A stretch of DNA of 64,000 bases, from positions 1 to 64,000 of the forward strand of contig JAPJBO010000059.1 in the NCBI GenBank assembly GCA_030068145.1, read 5' to 3'. A program made the position numbers and the translations under genes. This DNA is from Diplonema papillatum (lineage: Eukaryota > Euglenozoa > Diplonemea > Diplonemida > Diplonemidae). This document shows, one piece after another, positions 35,516 to 50,500 of the stretch. The notes below the pieces were generated by a model. It had not been told where the DNA came from. It saw only the letters and a list, made by a program, of their open reading frames with translations, and did not search any database. The first letter of the stretch is position 1. Each line of letters starts with the position of its first letter.

Positions 35516-38500
35516 CTACGGCTTCGCCTTCGCAGTTTTTTCAGGGGAGGTGGCCTTGGCGTCCGGTTTGACGTCGACCGCTGCGGCGTCGTCCTTCTGC
35601 TCGGTGATGGCGGGTGGCTCGTAAGTGGACGGGGTCTCTTTTAGGTCGGCGCCGCTGTTGGACGCCGCCTTCGAGGCTTTTGGGACCAGCCCGAACGACT
35701 TTCGGAGGGGTTCTTCGCAGTCGTCTTCAGACGCGCCTTCGTACGCGCTTCCGTTTAGCTCGATGTCGTCGTCGTAGTCGTCGTCGTCGAAGATGACCGT
35801 CTTCATGTCCGGCTTCCCCTGCCGGTACCGGGTCGCAAAGTACGCTCCTCCGACGCACAACCCACAGACCAGCAGCACGATCCCCGTGATCAGCAACCCC
35901 CAGAACGTCGCCTTGCTGTCGCCGCCCATGTCCGCGGCCGCCTGCTGGTCCGCCGGCGCCGTGCCGTTTCCTTCGGACCCGTCGTCCGACCCGTCCATCC
36001 CCGGCGTGTTCGGAGTCGCGTCCGGCGTGTTCGGAGTCGCGTCCGGCGCGAACGTTGCGTTGCTATCGCTCCGCCTCACCAGCACGACCTCATCCAGTGG
36101 ATCAGGCATCCAGCTCGGCTGGTGGTGTGCGACCCAACCACCTTCTGCGTTCCACGTCTCCCCCCACATTTTTTCGTATTTCCCGTTCACCATGAGTTCA
36201 ACTTTTTCGACGATGTATCCATCATCCGTGTGGGCACGCAGCGCGCGTGCCGTGACCTTCGTCAGATTCTCCACCGGGAACGGGCACGTGTGCGATTCGA
36301 TGATCCACGCCGAACCGACGAGAGGGTCGTAAATGACCCCGGCGTAGTGGACCTCGGATTCGGAGTGGAAGTACACCGTGATGAGGTTTGTGGTCTCCGC
36401 GAACTCCTCCGTGGCGGTGATCCACAGCGTTTTGATCGTGTTGACCGGCTCCCCCGGGTGGGTGTCGAACCATTCCGAGTCCATGTGGCCTTCGTTGATC
36501 GTCGCAGGCTCTCCGCCAGCTTCTTCGACGTCCGGTGCCAACATCGCGCTCCATCCGCCCTTCTGGTACACCTCCGCTGACACAACACGCCACTCGTCGT
36601 TGTTCGTGCCATTGTACACCAAGCTCACGTGAGATAGTTGGTCGAAGTGTGAGAAGTTCACCGCCACGATCCGTGTGTCTCCAACCGACGGACCGTCGAT
36701 AGTAGCCACCAACTCGGTGTGATTGTAAGTGTGCATGTAGACCGAAAACTTGTCGGTACTGCCTGCGTCGGATGTGTCGGCCGTCTGAATCCGGAGCAAA
36801 TTGGGTTGCAGCGAGAGCACGACCTCATCCAAAGGGTCTGGCATCCAACCGGCTTGCACGTGCGAGATCCACCCACCGTAGGCTTGCCAAGTCTGACCCC
36901 ACAGCATCGCGAAAGTTCCATCTTCCTGCAGCAGTTCAACCTGCTTCACGATGTAGCCGTCATTCGACGCACGCAACGCCCTGGCAGTCACCATGCGGAG
37001 GTCTCCGACAGGGAACGGACAGTTCGTGGATACGATGTTGAACACATCCCCTCTCTTCGGGTCGTAAATCACACCAGCGTAGTGAACCTGCCGTTCCGAG
37101 TGGTAGAAGATCGTGATGATGTTCGTGGTCTCTGACCAGTCAACAGTGTCCGTCGTCCACTTCGTCTCGATCGTGTTTACTTGCAACCTTTCACCCATGT
37201 CGAACCATTCCGAGTCAATGTGGTCGGCAGTGATGATAGACACCTCCGGCAGTCCCGCCTCTCCTGCTTCAATCGCGTCGGGGCAACTGAGCTTCTCCCA
37301 GTTACCGTCCATGTACACCTCCACGGATGATACTTGCCAATCGTCGTTGTTGGTCCCGTTATACACCAAGCTGACGTGTGCAAGCTCATTTACGAAGTCA
37401 GCAAAGTCCACGTTCAACCCAATGATAGATCCCACAGCAGGGCTGACTACAGTTGCAACCAGGGTGCTCTCGTGGTACGTGTGCATGTACACACTGAACT
37501 CGTCGGTGCTCCCCGCTGCTACGTCGCTGGATGTCATCACGCGCAACAACGCCTTCTTCCGTGTCAACACACACTCGTGCAAAGGATCAGGCATCCAATC
37601 CTTTTGCACGTGGGTGATCCATCCCCCGTAGGCTTGCCAAGTCTGGCCCCACATGATCGTGTATACTCCATTCTCCAGCAGCTCAACCTTCTCCACAATG
37701 TAACCATCGTCCGACCCGCGCAACGCCCGGGCAGACACCATGAGCAGTTGGTCCACAGGGAATGGGCAATCGGTGGCTTCGATGGTCCACACAGATCCTT
37801 GCTTTGGATCGTAGATTGCATCGGCATAGTGAACCTGGTCATGCGAGTGGAAGTAAATGGCAATGATGTTTGTCGTCTCTGACCACAGATCTGTAGAGGT
37901 CGTCCACTTGGTGGTGATCGTGTTCACCTGCTTCCTTTCGCCGAAGTCAAGCCACTCCGAGTCGATGTGGTCGGGTGTGATGATCGACACAGCAAGTTCT
38001 CCCGCTTCGCCAGCTTCGATAGCATCAGGACACGCGTAGCTCTTCCATCCATCCTTCATGTAGACCTGCACAAGCGACACCCACCAATCATCGTTCACGG
38101 TGCTGTCGTTGTAAACAAGGCTGATATGCGCAATTCCCTCAAGCTCGGCGAAGTCGAGATCAAGTAGCACCACCTCCCCTGCGGATGGGCTTTCCACCGT
38201 TGCCACCAGTGCACTCTCATGGTACGAGTGCATGTAAACCGAAAACGTTGCCGTGCTGCCGGCATCAGCCGAACTATCCGTTGTGATGCGCATCAACACT
38301 TTGCTCTTTGTCAAGGCAATCTCATCCAAACGATCCGGCATCCAACCAGCCTGTACGTGCGAAATCCACCCTCCGTATGCCTGCCAGTTCACACCCCACA
38401 GCTTCAAGTAGGTTCCGTCTTCCTGCAGCAGTTCAACTTGCTTCACGATGTAGCCATCGTTCGACGCACGCAACGCCCTGGCTGTCACCATGCGGAGGTC

Positions 38501-41500
38501 TCCGACAGGGAACGGACAGTTCGTGGGGTTGATGTCGAACACATCCCCTTTCTGCGGGTCGTAAATAACACCAGCGTAATGAACCTGAGTATCAGAGTGG
38601 TAAAAGATCGTGATGATGTTCGTGGTCTCCGACCACTCAACAGTGTCCGTCGTCCACTTCGTCGCGATCGTGTTTATTTGCAACCTTTCACCCATGTCGA
38701 ACCATTCCGAGTCAATGTGGTCGGCAGTGATGATAGACACCTCCGGCAGTCCCGCCTCTCCTGCTTCAATCGCGTCGGGGCAACTGAACGTCTGCCAGGT
38801 ACCGTCCATGAAAGCCTCCACGGATGATACTTGCCAATCGTCGTTGAGAGTCCCGCTGTACACCAAGCTGATGTGTGCAAGCTCATTCACAGAGTCGGGA
38901 AAGTCTACGTTCAAAGTCATGACAGATCCCGCGGATGGGCTATTCACAGTTGCAACCATGGTGCTCTCGTGGTACGTGTGCATGTACACAGAGAACCTGT
39001 CATCGCTTCCCGCCGCTGCGTCGCTGGATGTGGTGATGCGCATCATCGCATTCTTCCGTGTCAAAATACACTCGTGCAAAGGATCAGGCATCCAATCCTT
39101 TTGCACGTGGGTGATCCATCCCCCGTAGGCTTGCCAATTGTGGCCCCACATCTTCGTGTATACTCCATTCTCCAGCAGCTCAACCTTCTCCACAATGTAA
39201 CCATCGTCCGACCCGCGCAACGCTCGGGCAGTCACCATGAGCAGTTGGTCCACAGGGAATGGGCAATCGGTGGCTTCGATGGTCCACACAGATCCTTGCT
39301 TTGGATCGTAGATTGCATCGGCATAGTGAACCTGGTCATGCGAGTGGAAGTAAATTGCAATGATGTTTGTCGTCTCTGACCACAGATCTGTAGAGGTCGT
39401 CCACTTGGTTGTGATCGTGTTCACCTGCTTCCTTTCGCCGAAGTCAAGCCACTCCGAGTCGATGTGGTCGGGTGTGATGATCGACACAGCAAGTTGTCCC
39501 GCGTCGCCAGCTTCGATAGCATCAGGACACGCGTAGCTCTTCCATCCATCTTTCGTGTAGACCTGCACAAGCGACACCCACCAATCATCGTTCACGGTGC
39601 TGTCGTTGTAAACAAGGCTGATATGCGCAATTCCCTCAAGCTCGGCGAAGTCGAGATCAAGTAGCACCACCTCCCCTGCGGATGGGCTTTCCACCGTTGC
39701 CACCAGTGCACTCTCATGGTACGAGTGCAGGTAAACCGAAAACGTTGCCGTGCTGCCGGCATCAGCCGAACTATCCGTTGTGATGCGCATCAACACTTTG
39801 CTCTTTGTCAAGACAACCTCATCCAAACGATCCGGCATCCAACCAGCCTGTACGTGCGAAATCCATCCTCCGTACGCCTGCCAGTTCACACCCCACAGCT
39901 TCAAATAGGTTCCGTCTTCCTGCAGCAGTTCAACCTGCTTCACGATGTAGCCATCGTTCGACGCACGCAACGCCCTGGCTGTCACCATGCGGAGGTCTCC
40001 GACAGGGAACGGACAGTTCGTGGGGTTGATGTCGAACACATCCCCTTTCTGCGGGTCGTAAATAACACCAGCGTAGTGAACCTGAGTATCAGAGTGGTAG
40101 AAGATCGTGATGATGTTCGTGGTCTCTGACCAGTCAACAGTGTCCGTCGTCCACTTCGTCGCGATCGTGTTTACTTGCAACCTTTCACCCATGTCGAACC
40201 ATTCCGAGTCAATGTGGTCGGCAGTGATGATAGACACCTCCGGCAGTCCCGCCTCTCCTGCTTCAATCGCATCGGGGCAACTGAACGTCTGCCAGGTACC
40301 GTCCATGTACGCCTCCACGGATGATACTTGCCAATCGTCGTTGAGAGTCCCGCTGTACACCAAGCTGATGTGTGCAAGCTCATTCACAGAGTCGGGAAAG
40401 TCTACGTTCAAAGTCATGACAGATCCCGCAGACGGGCTGGTTACAGTTGTAACCAGGGTGCTCTCGTGGTACGTGTGCATGTACACAGAGAACCTGTCAG
40501 TGCTCCCCGCTGCTGCGTCGCTGGATGTGATGATGCGCAACAACGCATTCTTCCGTGTCAACACACACTCGTGCAAAGGATCAGGCATCCAATCCTTTTG
40601 CACGTGGGTGATCCATCCCCCGTAGGCTTGCCAAGTCTGGCCCCACATCTTCGTGTATACTCCATTCTCCAGCAGCTCAACCTTCTCCACAATGTAACCA
40701 TCGTCCGACCCGCGCAACGCTCGGGCAGTCACCATGAGCAGTTGGTCCACAGGGAATGGGCAATCGGTGGCTTCGATGGTCCACACAGATCCTTGCTTTG
40801 GATCGTAGATTGCATCGGCATAGTGAACCTGGTCATGCGAGTGGAAGTAAATGGCAATGATGTTTGTCGTCTCTGACCACAGATCTGTAGAGGTCGTCCA
40901 CTTGGTTGTGATCGTGTTCACCTGCTTCCTTTCGCCGAAGTCAAGCCACTCCGAGTCGATGTGGTCGGGTGTGATGATCGACACAGCAAGTTGTCCCGCT
41001 TCGCCAGCTTCGATAGCATCAGGACACGCGTAGCTCTTCCATCCATCCTTCGTGTAGACCTGCACAAGCGACACCCACCAATCATCGTTCACGGTGCTGT
41101 CGTTGTAAACAAGGCTGATATGCGCAATTCCCTCAAGCTCGGCGAAGTCGAGATCAAGTAGCACCACCTCCCCTGCGGATGGGCTTTCCACCGTTGCCAC
41201 CAGTGCACTCTCATGGTACGAGTGCATGTAAACCGAAAACGTTGCCGTGCTGCCGGCATCAGCCGAACTATCCGTTGTGATGCGCATCAACACTTTGCTC
41301 TTTGTCAAGACAACCTCATCCAAACGATCCGGCATCCAACCAGCCTGTACGTGCGAAATCCACCCTCCGTATGCCTGCCAGTTCACACCCCACAGCTTCA
41401 AGTAGGTTCCGTCTTCCTGCAGCAGTTCAACTTGCTTCACGATGTAGCCATCGTTCGACGCACGCAACGCCCTGGCTGTCACCATGCGGAGGTCTCCGAC

Positions 41501-44500
41501 AGGGAACGGACAGTTCGTGGGGTTGATGTCGAACACATCCCCTTTCTGCGGGTCGTAAATAACACCAGCGTAGTGAACCTGAGTATCAGAGTGGTAGAAG
41601 ATCGTGATGATGTTCGTGGTCTCTGACCAGTCAACAGTGTCCGTCGTCCACTTCGTCGCGATCGTGTTTACTTGCAACCTTTCACCCATGTCGAACCATT
41701 CCGAGTCAATGTGGTCGGCAGTGATGATAGACACCTCCGGCAGTCCCGCCTTTCCTGCTTCAATCGCATCGGGGCAACTGAACGTCTGCCAGGTACCGTC
41801 CATGTACGCCTCCACGGATGATACTTGCCAATCGTCGTTGAGAGTCCCGCTGTACACCAAGCTGATGTGTGCAAGCTCATTCACAGAGTCGGGAAAGTCT
41901 ACGTTCAAAGTCATGACAGATCCCGCAGACGGGCTGGTTACAGTTGTAACCAGGGTGCTCTCGTGGTACGTGTGCATGTACACAGAGAACCTGTCAGTGC
42001 TCCCCGCCGCTGCGTCGCTGGATGTGGTGATGCGCATCAACGCATTCTTCCGTGTCAACACACACTCGTGCAAAGGATCAGGCATCCAATCCTTTTGCAC
42101 ATGGGTGATCCATCCCCCGTAGGCTTGCCAACTCTGGCCCCACATCTTCGTGTATACTCCATTCTCCAGCAGCTCAACCTTCTCCACAATGTAACCATCG
42201 TCCGACCCGCGCAACGCTCGGGCAGTCACCATGAGCAGTTGGTCCACAGGGAATGGGCAATCGGTGGCTTCGATGGTCCACTCAGAACCTTGCTTTGGAT
42301 CGTAGATTGCATCGGCATAGTGAACCTTGTCATGCGAGTGGAAGTAAATGGCAATGATGTTTGTCGTCTCTGACCACAGATCTGTAGAGGTCGTCCACTT
42401 GGTTGTGATCGTGTTCACCTGCTTCCTTTCGCCGAAGTCAAGCCACTCCGAGTCGATGTGGTCAGGTGTGATGATCGACACAGCAAGTTGTCCCGCTTCG
42501 GCAGCTTCGATGGCATCAGGACACGAGTAGTTCTTCCATCCATCCTTCGTGTAGATCTGCACAAGCGACACCCACCAATCATCGTTCACGGTGGTGTCGT
42601 TGTAAACAAGGCTGATATGCGCAATCTCGTCAAGTTCAGCGAAGTCCAGATCAAGCAGCACCACCTCCCCTGCGGATGGTGCTTCCACCGTTGCCACCAG
42701 TGCACTCTCATGGTACGAGTGCATGTAGACCGAGAACTTCGCAGTGCTGCCGGCATCAGCCGAACTATCCGTTGTGATGCGCATCAACACTTTGCTCATT
42801 GTCAACACAACCTCATCCAACCGATCCGGCATCCAACCAGCCTGTACGTGCGAAATCCATCCTCCGTACGCCTGCCAGTTCACACCCCACAGCTTCAAGT
42901 AGGTTCCGTCTGCCTGCAGCAGCTCCACGGACTCCACGATGTAGCCATCATTCGATGCGCGCAACGCCCTGGCAGTCACCATGCGGAGATCTGCGAGAGG
43001 GAACGGGCAGTCAGTGGCAGTGATGGTCAGACTTTCATCCCTTTTCGGGTCGTAGATTGCGCCAGCGTAGTGGACCTGTGTGCTCGAGTGGAAGTAAATG
43101 GCAATGATGTTCGTGGTCTCCGCCCAGTCTTCATCAGCAGTGTTCCAAATCGTCGTGATGGTGTTGACTGTCGGTTTCTCACTGACGTCAAACCATTCCG
43201 AGTCAAGGTGGCCCTCGTGGATAGGTTCCGGCCCGTTGACTGCATCAGGCGAGAACTGTGGGCGCCACGCTTTGTTGATGTACAGCTCCACGGACGCGAC
43301 CCGCCAGTCGTCGTTCTTGGCGCCAGCGTACACAAGACTGGTGTGTGCCAACTGGTCAAAAGCGGGGAAGTCGATGCTGAAAATAGACACCTCTCCAACA
43401 GCTGGACTGTCCTTCGTTGCTACCAGCGTGCTCTCATGGTACGTGTGCATGTACATCGAAAAGCTGTCATTGCTGCCCGAGCCTTCCTCGCTGGCCGTTG
43501 TGATACGCACCAACAAGTCCGTGTCCTTCAACGTGAACACAACCTCGTCAAGTGGGTCCGGCATCCAGCCTGCTTGCACGTGGCTGATCCACCCACCGGT
43601 GCCTTGCCAAGTCGGGCTGTACAACAATGCATAGCTTCCATCTTGCTGCATCAGCTCAACCTTCGCCACGACGTAACCGTCGTTGGACGCTCGCAATGCT
43701 CTGGCGGTCACCATGCGGAGGTCTCCGAGAGAGAACGGGCAATCAGTGGCCGAGATGACCCACTCATCCCCTCTTTCTGCATCGTAAATGGCTCCGGCGT
43801 AGTGGGCCATTGTTTCGGAGTGGAAGTAAATTGCAATGATGTTTGTCGTTTCAGACCAGTCGTCAGTAGAGGTGGTCCACTTTGTCGTGATCGTGTTGAC
43901 TGTCGGCTTCGCCGAGAAGTCAAACCACTCCGAGTCGGCATGAGCAGCGGTGATGACAGATGCATTCACACCCCCGGCATCTACGGACTCCTTCAGGTCA
44001 GGAGAGGTTAAGGCTCTCCAATCCCCATCGATGTACAGTTCAACTTCTTTCACCCACCAGTCGTCATCGCTGGTGCCGTTGTACACAAGGCTGACGTGTG
44101 CCAGGTCGGCAATGGCATCAGGAAAGTCATAGTTCAGCAGTGAAACCTGCCCCTCAGCAGGACTTTCGATCGTCCCCACCAGCATCGACGTGTGGTACGA
44201 GTGCAGGTAAACCGAGAACTTGTCGGTGCTGCCAGCAGCTGCGTTTCCGCTGTACGTCTTGATGCGCAACAATACAGGGTTCACGTTTGTGGTCAACACA
44301 ATCTCATCCGACGGGATCGTCATCCAACCAGGTGCTGTGTGTATGATCCAACCCCCGTACGCGTTCCAAGGCTGGCCCCACATCTTCTGGTAACCAGTAC
44401 CCGTCATGACTTCAACTTTTTCCACGATGTAGCCATCACTCGTATGTTCCCGCAACGCGTTGGCAGTCACCATGCGAAGTTCTGACAGAGGGAAAGGACA

Positions 44501-47500
44501 ATCGACTGCCTCTATGTGCCACACAGAGCCCCGAGATGGGTCGTAAATCACACCGGCATAGTGGGTTTGCGTTTCGGAGTGGAAGTAGACAACAATGATG
44601 TTCGTCGTTTCCGCAAAAGTCTCAGAGGCGGTGACCCACAACGTTTTGATCGTGTTTTGTGCAGGCTTCGGATGCAAGTCGAACCACTCTGAGTCAATGT
44701 GGCTGGCGGTGATGCGTGCAATACCGTCGGCACTTTCTTCAGCATCCGGAGAGGTGAGTTGATGCCAACCGCCCGTCTTGTAGTACTCGACGGATACAAC
44801 TTGCCACTCGTCATCATTGCTGCCACTGTACACCAGGCTGAAATACGACGGCGTGCCGAAATCGTAGTCAACGTCGACAATAAGTGTCTGACCCGCACCG
44901 GGTGCAGTAATTGTAGTTGCCAACACGTTCTCGTGGTACGAGTGGATGTAGACCGAGAATGCGTCCGTACTGCCAGCTGCCGCATCGTCCGCTGTCGTGA
45001 TGCGCAGCAATGCTCTCTTCAGAGTCAGCACAACCTCATCTAAGCGGTCTGGCATCCAACCGGCTTGCACGTGCGAGATCCACCCACCGTAGGCTTGCCA
45101 AGTCTGACCCCACAGCATCGCGAAAGTTTCATCTTCCTGCTTCAGTTCAACCTGCTTCACGATGTAGCCGTCATTCGACGCACGCAACGCCCTGGCAGTC
45201 ACCATGCGGAGGTCTCCGACAGGGAACGGACAGTTTGTGGATACGATGTTGAACACATCCCCTCTCTTCGGGTCGTAAATCACACCAGCGTAGTGAACCT
45301 GCCGTTCCGAGTGGTAGAAGATCGTGATGATGTTCGTGGTCTCTGACCACTCAACAGTGTCCGTCGTCCACTTCGTCTCGATCGTGTTTACTTGCAACCT
45401 TTCACCCATGTCGAACCATTCCGAGTCAATGTGGTCGGCAGTGATGATAGACACCTCCGGCAGTCCCGCCTCTCCTGCTTCAATCGCGTCGGGGCAACTG
45501 AGCTTTTCCCAGTTACCGTCCATGTACACCTCCACGGATGATACTTGCCAATCGTCGTTGTTGGTCCCGCTGTACACCAAGCTGACGTGTGCAAGTTCAT
45601 TCACCATATCGGAAAAGTCCACGTTCAAACCAATGATAGATCCCACAGCAGGGCGGTCGACAGTTGCAACCATGGTGCTCTCGTGGTACGTGTGCATGTA
45701 CACAGAGAAGCTGTCAGTGCTCCCCGCTGCTGCGTCGCTGGATGTGATCACGCGCAACAACGCCTTCTTCCGTGTCAACACACACTCGTGCAAAGGATCA
45801 GGCATCCAATCCTTTTGCACGTGGGTGATCCATCCCCCGTAGGCTTGCCAAGTCTGGCCCCACATGATCGTGTATACTCCATTCTCCAGCAGCTCAACCT
45901 TCTCCACAATGTAACCATCGTCCGACCCGCGCAACGCCCGGGCAGACACCATGAGCAGTTGGTCCACAGGGAATGGGCAATCGGTGGCTTCGATGGTCCA
46001 CACAGATCCTTGCTTTGGATCGTAGATTGCATCGGCATAGTGAACCTGGTCATGCGAGTGGAAGTAAATGGCAATGATGTTCGTCGTCTCTGACCACAGA
46101 TCTGTAGAGGTCGTCCACTTGGTTGTGATCGTGTTCACCTGCTTCCTTTCGCCGAAGTCAAGCCACTCCGAGTCGATGTGGTCAGGTGTGATGATCGACA
46201 CAGCAAGTTGTCCCGCTTCGGCAGCTTCGATAGCATCAGGACACGAGTAGTTCTTCCATCCATCCTTCATGTAGACCTGCACAAGCGACACCCACCAATC
46301 ATCGTTCACGGTGCTGTCGTTGTACACAAGGCTGATATGCGCGATTCCCTCAAGCTCGGCAAAGTCGAGATCAAGTAGCACCACCTCCCCTGCGGATGGG
46401 CTTTCCACCGTTGCCACCAGTGCACTCTCATGGTACGAGTGCATGTAAACCGAAAACGTTGCCGTGCTGCCGGCATCAGCCGAACTATCCGTTGTGATGC
46501 GCATCAACACTTTGCTCTTTGTCAAGACAATCTCATCCAAACGATCCGGCATCCAACCAGCCTGTACGTGCGAAATCCATCCTCCGTATGCCTGCCAGTT
46601 CACACCCCACAGCTTCAAGTAGGTTCCGTCTTCCTGCAGCAGTTCAACTTGCTTCACGATGTAGCCATCATTCGACGCACGCAACGCCCTGGCTGTCACC
46701 ATGCGGAGGTCTCCGACAGGGAACGGACAGTTCGTGGGGTTGATGTCGAACACATCCCCTTTCTGCGGGTCGTAAATAACACCAGCGTAGTGAACCTGAG
46801 TATCAGAGTGGTAGAAGATCGTGATGATGTTCGTGGTCTCTGACCAGTCAACAGTGTCCGTCGTCCACTTCGTCGCGATCGTGTTTACTTGCAACCTTTC
46901 ACCCATGTCGAACCATTCCGAGTCAATGTGGTCGGCAGTGATGATAGACACCTCCGGCAGTCCCGCCTTTCCTGCTTCAATCGCATCGGGGCAACTGAAC
47001 GTCTGCCAGGTACCGTCCATGTACGCCTCCACGGATGATACTTGCCAATCGTCGTTGAGAGTCCCGCTGTACACCAAGCTGATGTGTGCAAGCTCATTCA
47101 CCGAATCGGGAAAGTCTACGTTCAAAGTCATGACAGATCCCGCAGACGGGCTGGCTACAGTTGCAACCAGGGTGCTCTCGTGGTATGTGTGCATGTACAC
47201 AGAGAACCTGTCAGTGCTCCCCGCCGCTGCGTCGCTGGATGTGGTGATGCGCATCAACGCATTCTTCCGTGTCAACACACACTCGTGCAAAGGATCAGGC
47301 ATCCAATCCTTTTGCACGTGGGTGATCCATCCCCCGTAGGCTTGCCAACTCTGGCCCCACATCTTCGTGTATACTCCATTCTCCAGCAGCTCAACCTTCT
47401 CCACAATGTAACCATCGTCCGACCCGCGCAACGCTCGGGCAGTCACCATGAGCAGTTGGTCCACAGGGAATGGGCAATCGGTGGCTTCGATGGTCCACTC

Positions 47501-50500
47501 AGAACCTTGCTTTGGATCGTAGATTGCATCGGCATAGTGAACCTTGTCATGCGAGTGGAAGTAAATGGCAATGATGTTTGTCGTCTCTGACCACAGATCT
47601 GTAGAGGTCGTCCACTTGGTTGTGATCGTGTTCACCTGCTTCCTTTCGCCGAAGTCAAGCCACTCCGAGTCGATGTGGTCGGGTGTGATGATCGACACAG
47701 CAAGTTGTCCCGCTTCGGCAGCTTCGATGGCATCAGGACACGAGTAGTTCTTCCATCCATCCTTCGTGTAGATCTGCACAAGCGACACCCACCAATCATC
47801 GTTCACGGTGGTGTCGTTGTAAACAAGGCTGATATGCGCAATCTCGTCAAGTTCAGCGAAGTCCAGATCAAGCAGCACCACCTCCCCTGCGGATGGTGCT
47901 TCCACCGTTGCCACCAGTGCACTCTCATGGTACGAGTGCATGTAGACCGAGAACTTTTCGGTGCTGCCGGCATCAGCCGAACTATCCGTTGTGATGCGCA
48001 TCAACACTTTGCTCATTGTCAACACAACCTCATCCAAACGATCCGGCATCCAACCAGCCTGTACGTGCGAAATCCATCCTCCGTACGCCTGCCAGTTCAC
48101 ACCCCACAGCTTCAAGTAGGTTCCGTCTGCCTGCAGCAGCTCCACGGACCCCACGATGTAGCCATCATTCGATGCGCGCAGCGCCCTGGCAGTCACCATG
48201 CGGAGATCTGCGAGAGGGAACGGGCAGTCAGTGGCAGTGATGTTCCAACTGTCATCCCTTTTCGGGTCGTAGATTGCGCCAGCGTAGTGGACCTGTGTGC
48301 TCGAGTGGAAGTAAATGGCAATGATGTTCGTGGTCTCCGCCCAGTCCTCATCAGCAGTGTTCCAAATCGTCGTGATGGTGTTGACTGTCGGTTTCTCACT
48401 GATGTCAAACCATTCCGAGTCAAGGTGGCCCTCGTGGATAGGTTCCGGCCCGTTGACTGCATCAGGCGAGAACTGTGGGCGCCACGCTTTGTTGATGTAC
48501 AGCTCCACGGACGCGACCCGCCAGTCGTCGTTCTTGGCGCCAGCGTACACAAGACTGGTGTGTGCCAACTGGTCAAAAGCGGGGAAGTCGATGCTGAAAA
48601 TAGACACCTCTCCAACAGCTGGACTGTCCTTCGTTGCTACCAGCGTGCTCTCATGGTACGTGTGCATGTACATCGAAAAGCTGTCATTGCTGCCCGAGCC
48701 TTCCTCGCTGGCCGTTGTGATACGCACCAACAAGTCCGTGTCCTTCAACGTGAACACAACCTCGTCAAGTGGGTCCGGCATCCAGCCTGCTTGCACGTGG
48801 CTGATCCACCCACCGGTGCCTTGCCAAGTCGGGCTGTACAACAATGCATAGCTTCCATCTTGCTGCATCAGCTCAACCTTCGCCACGACGTAACCGTCGT
48901 TGGACGCTCGCAATGCTCTGGCGGTCACCATGCGGAGGTCTCCGAGAGAGAACGGGCAATCAGTGGCCGTGATGACCCACTCATCCCCTCTTTCTGCATC
49001 GTAAATGGCTCCGGCGTAGTGGGCCATTGTTTCGGAGTGGAAGTAAATTGCGATGATGTTTGACGTTTCAGACCAGTCGGCAGTAGAGGTGGTCCACTTT
49101 GTCGTGATCGTGTTGACCGTCGGCTTCGCCGAGAAGTCAAACCACTCCGAGTCGGCATGAGCAGCGGTGATGACAGATGCATTCACACCCCCGGCATCTA
49201 CGGACTCCTTCAGGTCAGGAGAGGTTAAGGCTCTCCAATCCCCATCGATGTACAGTTCAACTTCTTTCACCCACCAGTCGTCATCGCTGGTGCCGTTGTA
49301 CACAAGGCTGATGTGTGCCAGGTCGGCAACGCTGTCAGCGAAGTCAAAGTCGAGCAGTAAAACCTGCCCCACAACAGGACTTTCGATCGTCCCCACCAGC
49401 ATCGACGTGTGGTACGAGTGCAAGTAAACCGAGAACTTGTCGTTGCTGCCAGCAGCTGCATCATCGCCGTACGTCTTGATACGCAACAAAACCGGGTTCA
49501 CGTTTGTGGTCAAGACAATCTCATCCGATGGGTCCGTCATCCAACCAGGCTTTGTGTGCGTGATCCATCCGCCGTACGCGTTCCAAGGCTGGCCCCACAT
49601 CTTTTGGTACCGACCACCAATCATGATTTCAACTCTCTCTACGATGTAGCCGTCACTTGTATGATCGCGCAACGCGTTCGCCGTTACCATGCGAAGGTCT
49701 TCGACGGGGAACGGGCAATCTACAGCTTCGATCACCCATATAGACCCCCGTGTTGGGTCGTAAATCACGCCCGCGTAGTGGGTTTGAGTGGCAGAGTGGT
49801 AGTAGATCACAACGATGTTCGTTGTTTCCGCAAAAGATTCGGAAGCAGTTATCCACAATGTCTTGACAGTATTTGTCGCTACCTTGGGGTGCATGTCGAA
49901 CCACTCCGAATCAATATGAGCTGCGTTTATCAGCGCGAGATCGCCAGTAGCTTTAGCATCGGGACAAGTTAGGTGCTTCCATCCACCCTTTTTGTAGTAC
50001 TCGACTGATTTCACCTGCCATTCGTCGTCGTTGGTGCCTTCGTAGATCAAGCTGAAGTACGACAACGAGAAGATTTCTGGATTGTAGTCGACGTTGACGA
50101 GGGTCGCATCGCCGGAGGCAGGTGCTGCGATGGTGGCTGCCCGAATGGCCTCGTGATACGAGTGAATGTAAACTGCGAAGCTGTCGGCACTGCCGGAGTC
50201 TGCTGCTCCGTTCGTCGTGATCCGGAGCAAGACTTTCTTCGGCGTCAGGACAACCTCATCCAGCGGGTCGGGCATCCAGCTCGGCTGCTGGTGGTTGACC
50301 CAGCCCCCGCTGCTCTCCCAGGTCTGGCCGTACATGGTCGAAAAGGACCCGTCGGCCTGCTCCAACTCCACCTTCTCCAGAATCCAGCCGTCGCTGGCCT
50401 CAGAGCGCAGGGCCCTAACGGTAACCATGCGGAGTTCGGATAGAGGGAACGGGCAATCGGTAGCTGTCACAGGCACCTCTTGCCCTCTCGTTGGATCGGC

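Noticed and set aside
37113-42122. Regular spacing of repeats as a CRISPR-like array
   Set aside because: The repeats are 1.5-kb in-frame coding units of a giant protein, not short repeats with unique spacers.
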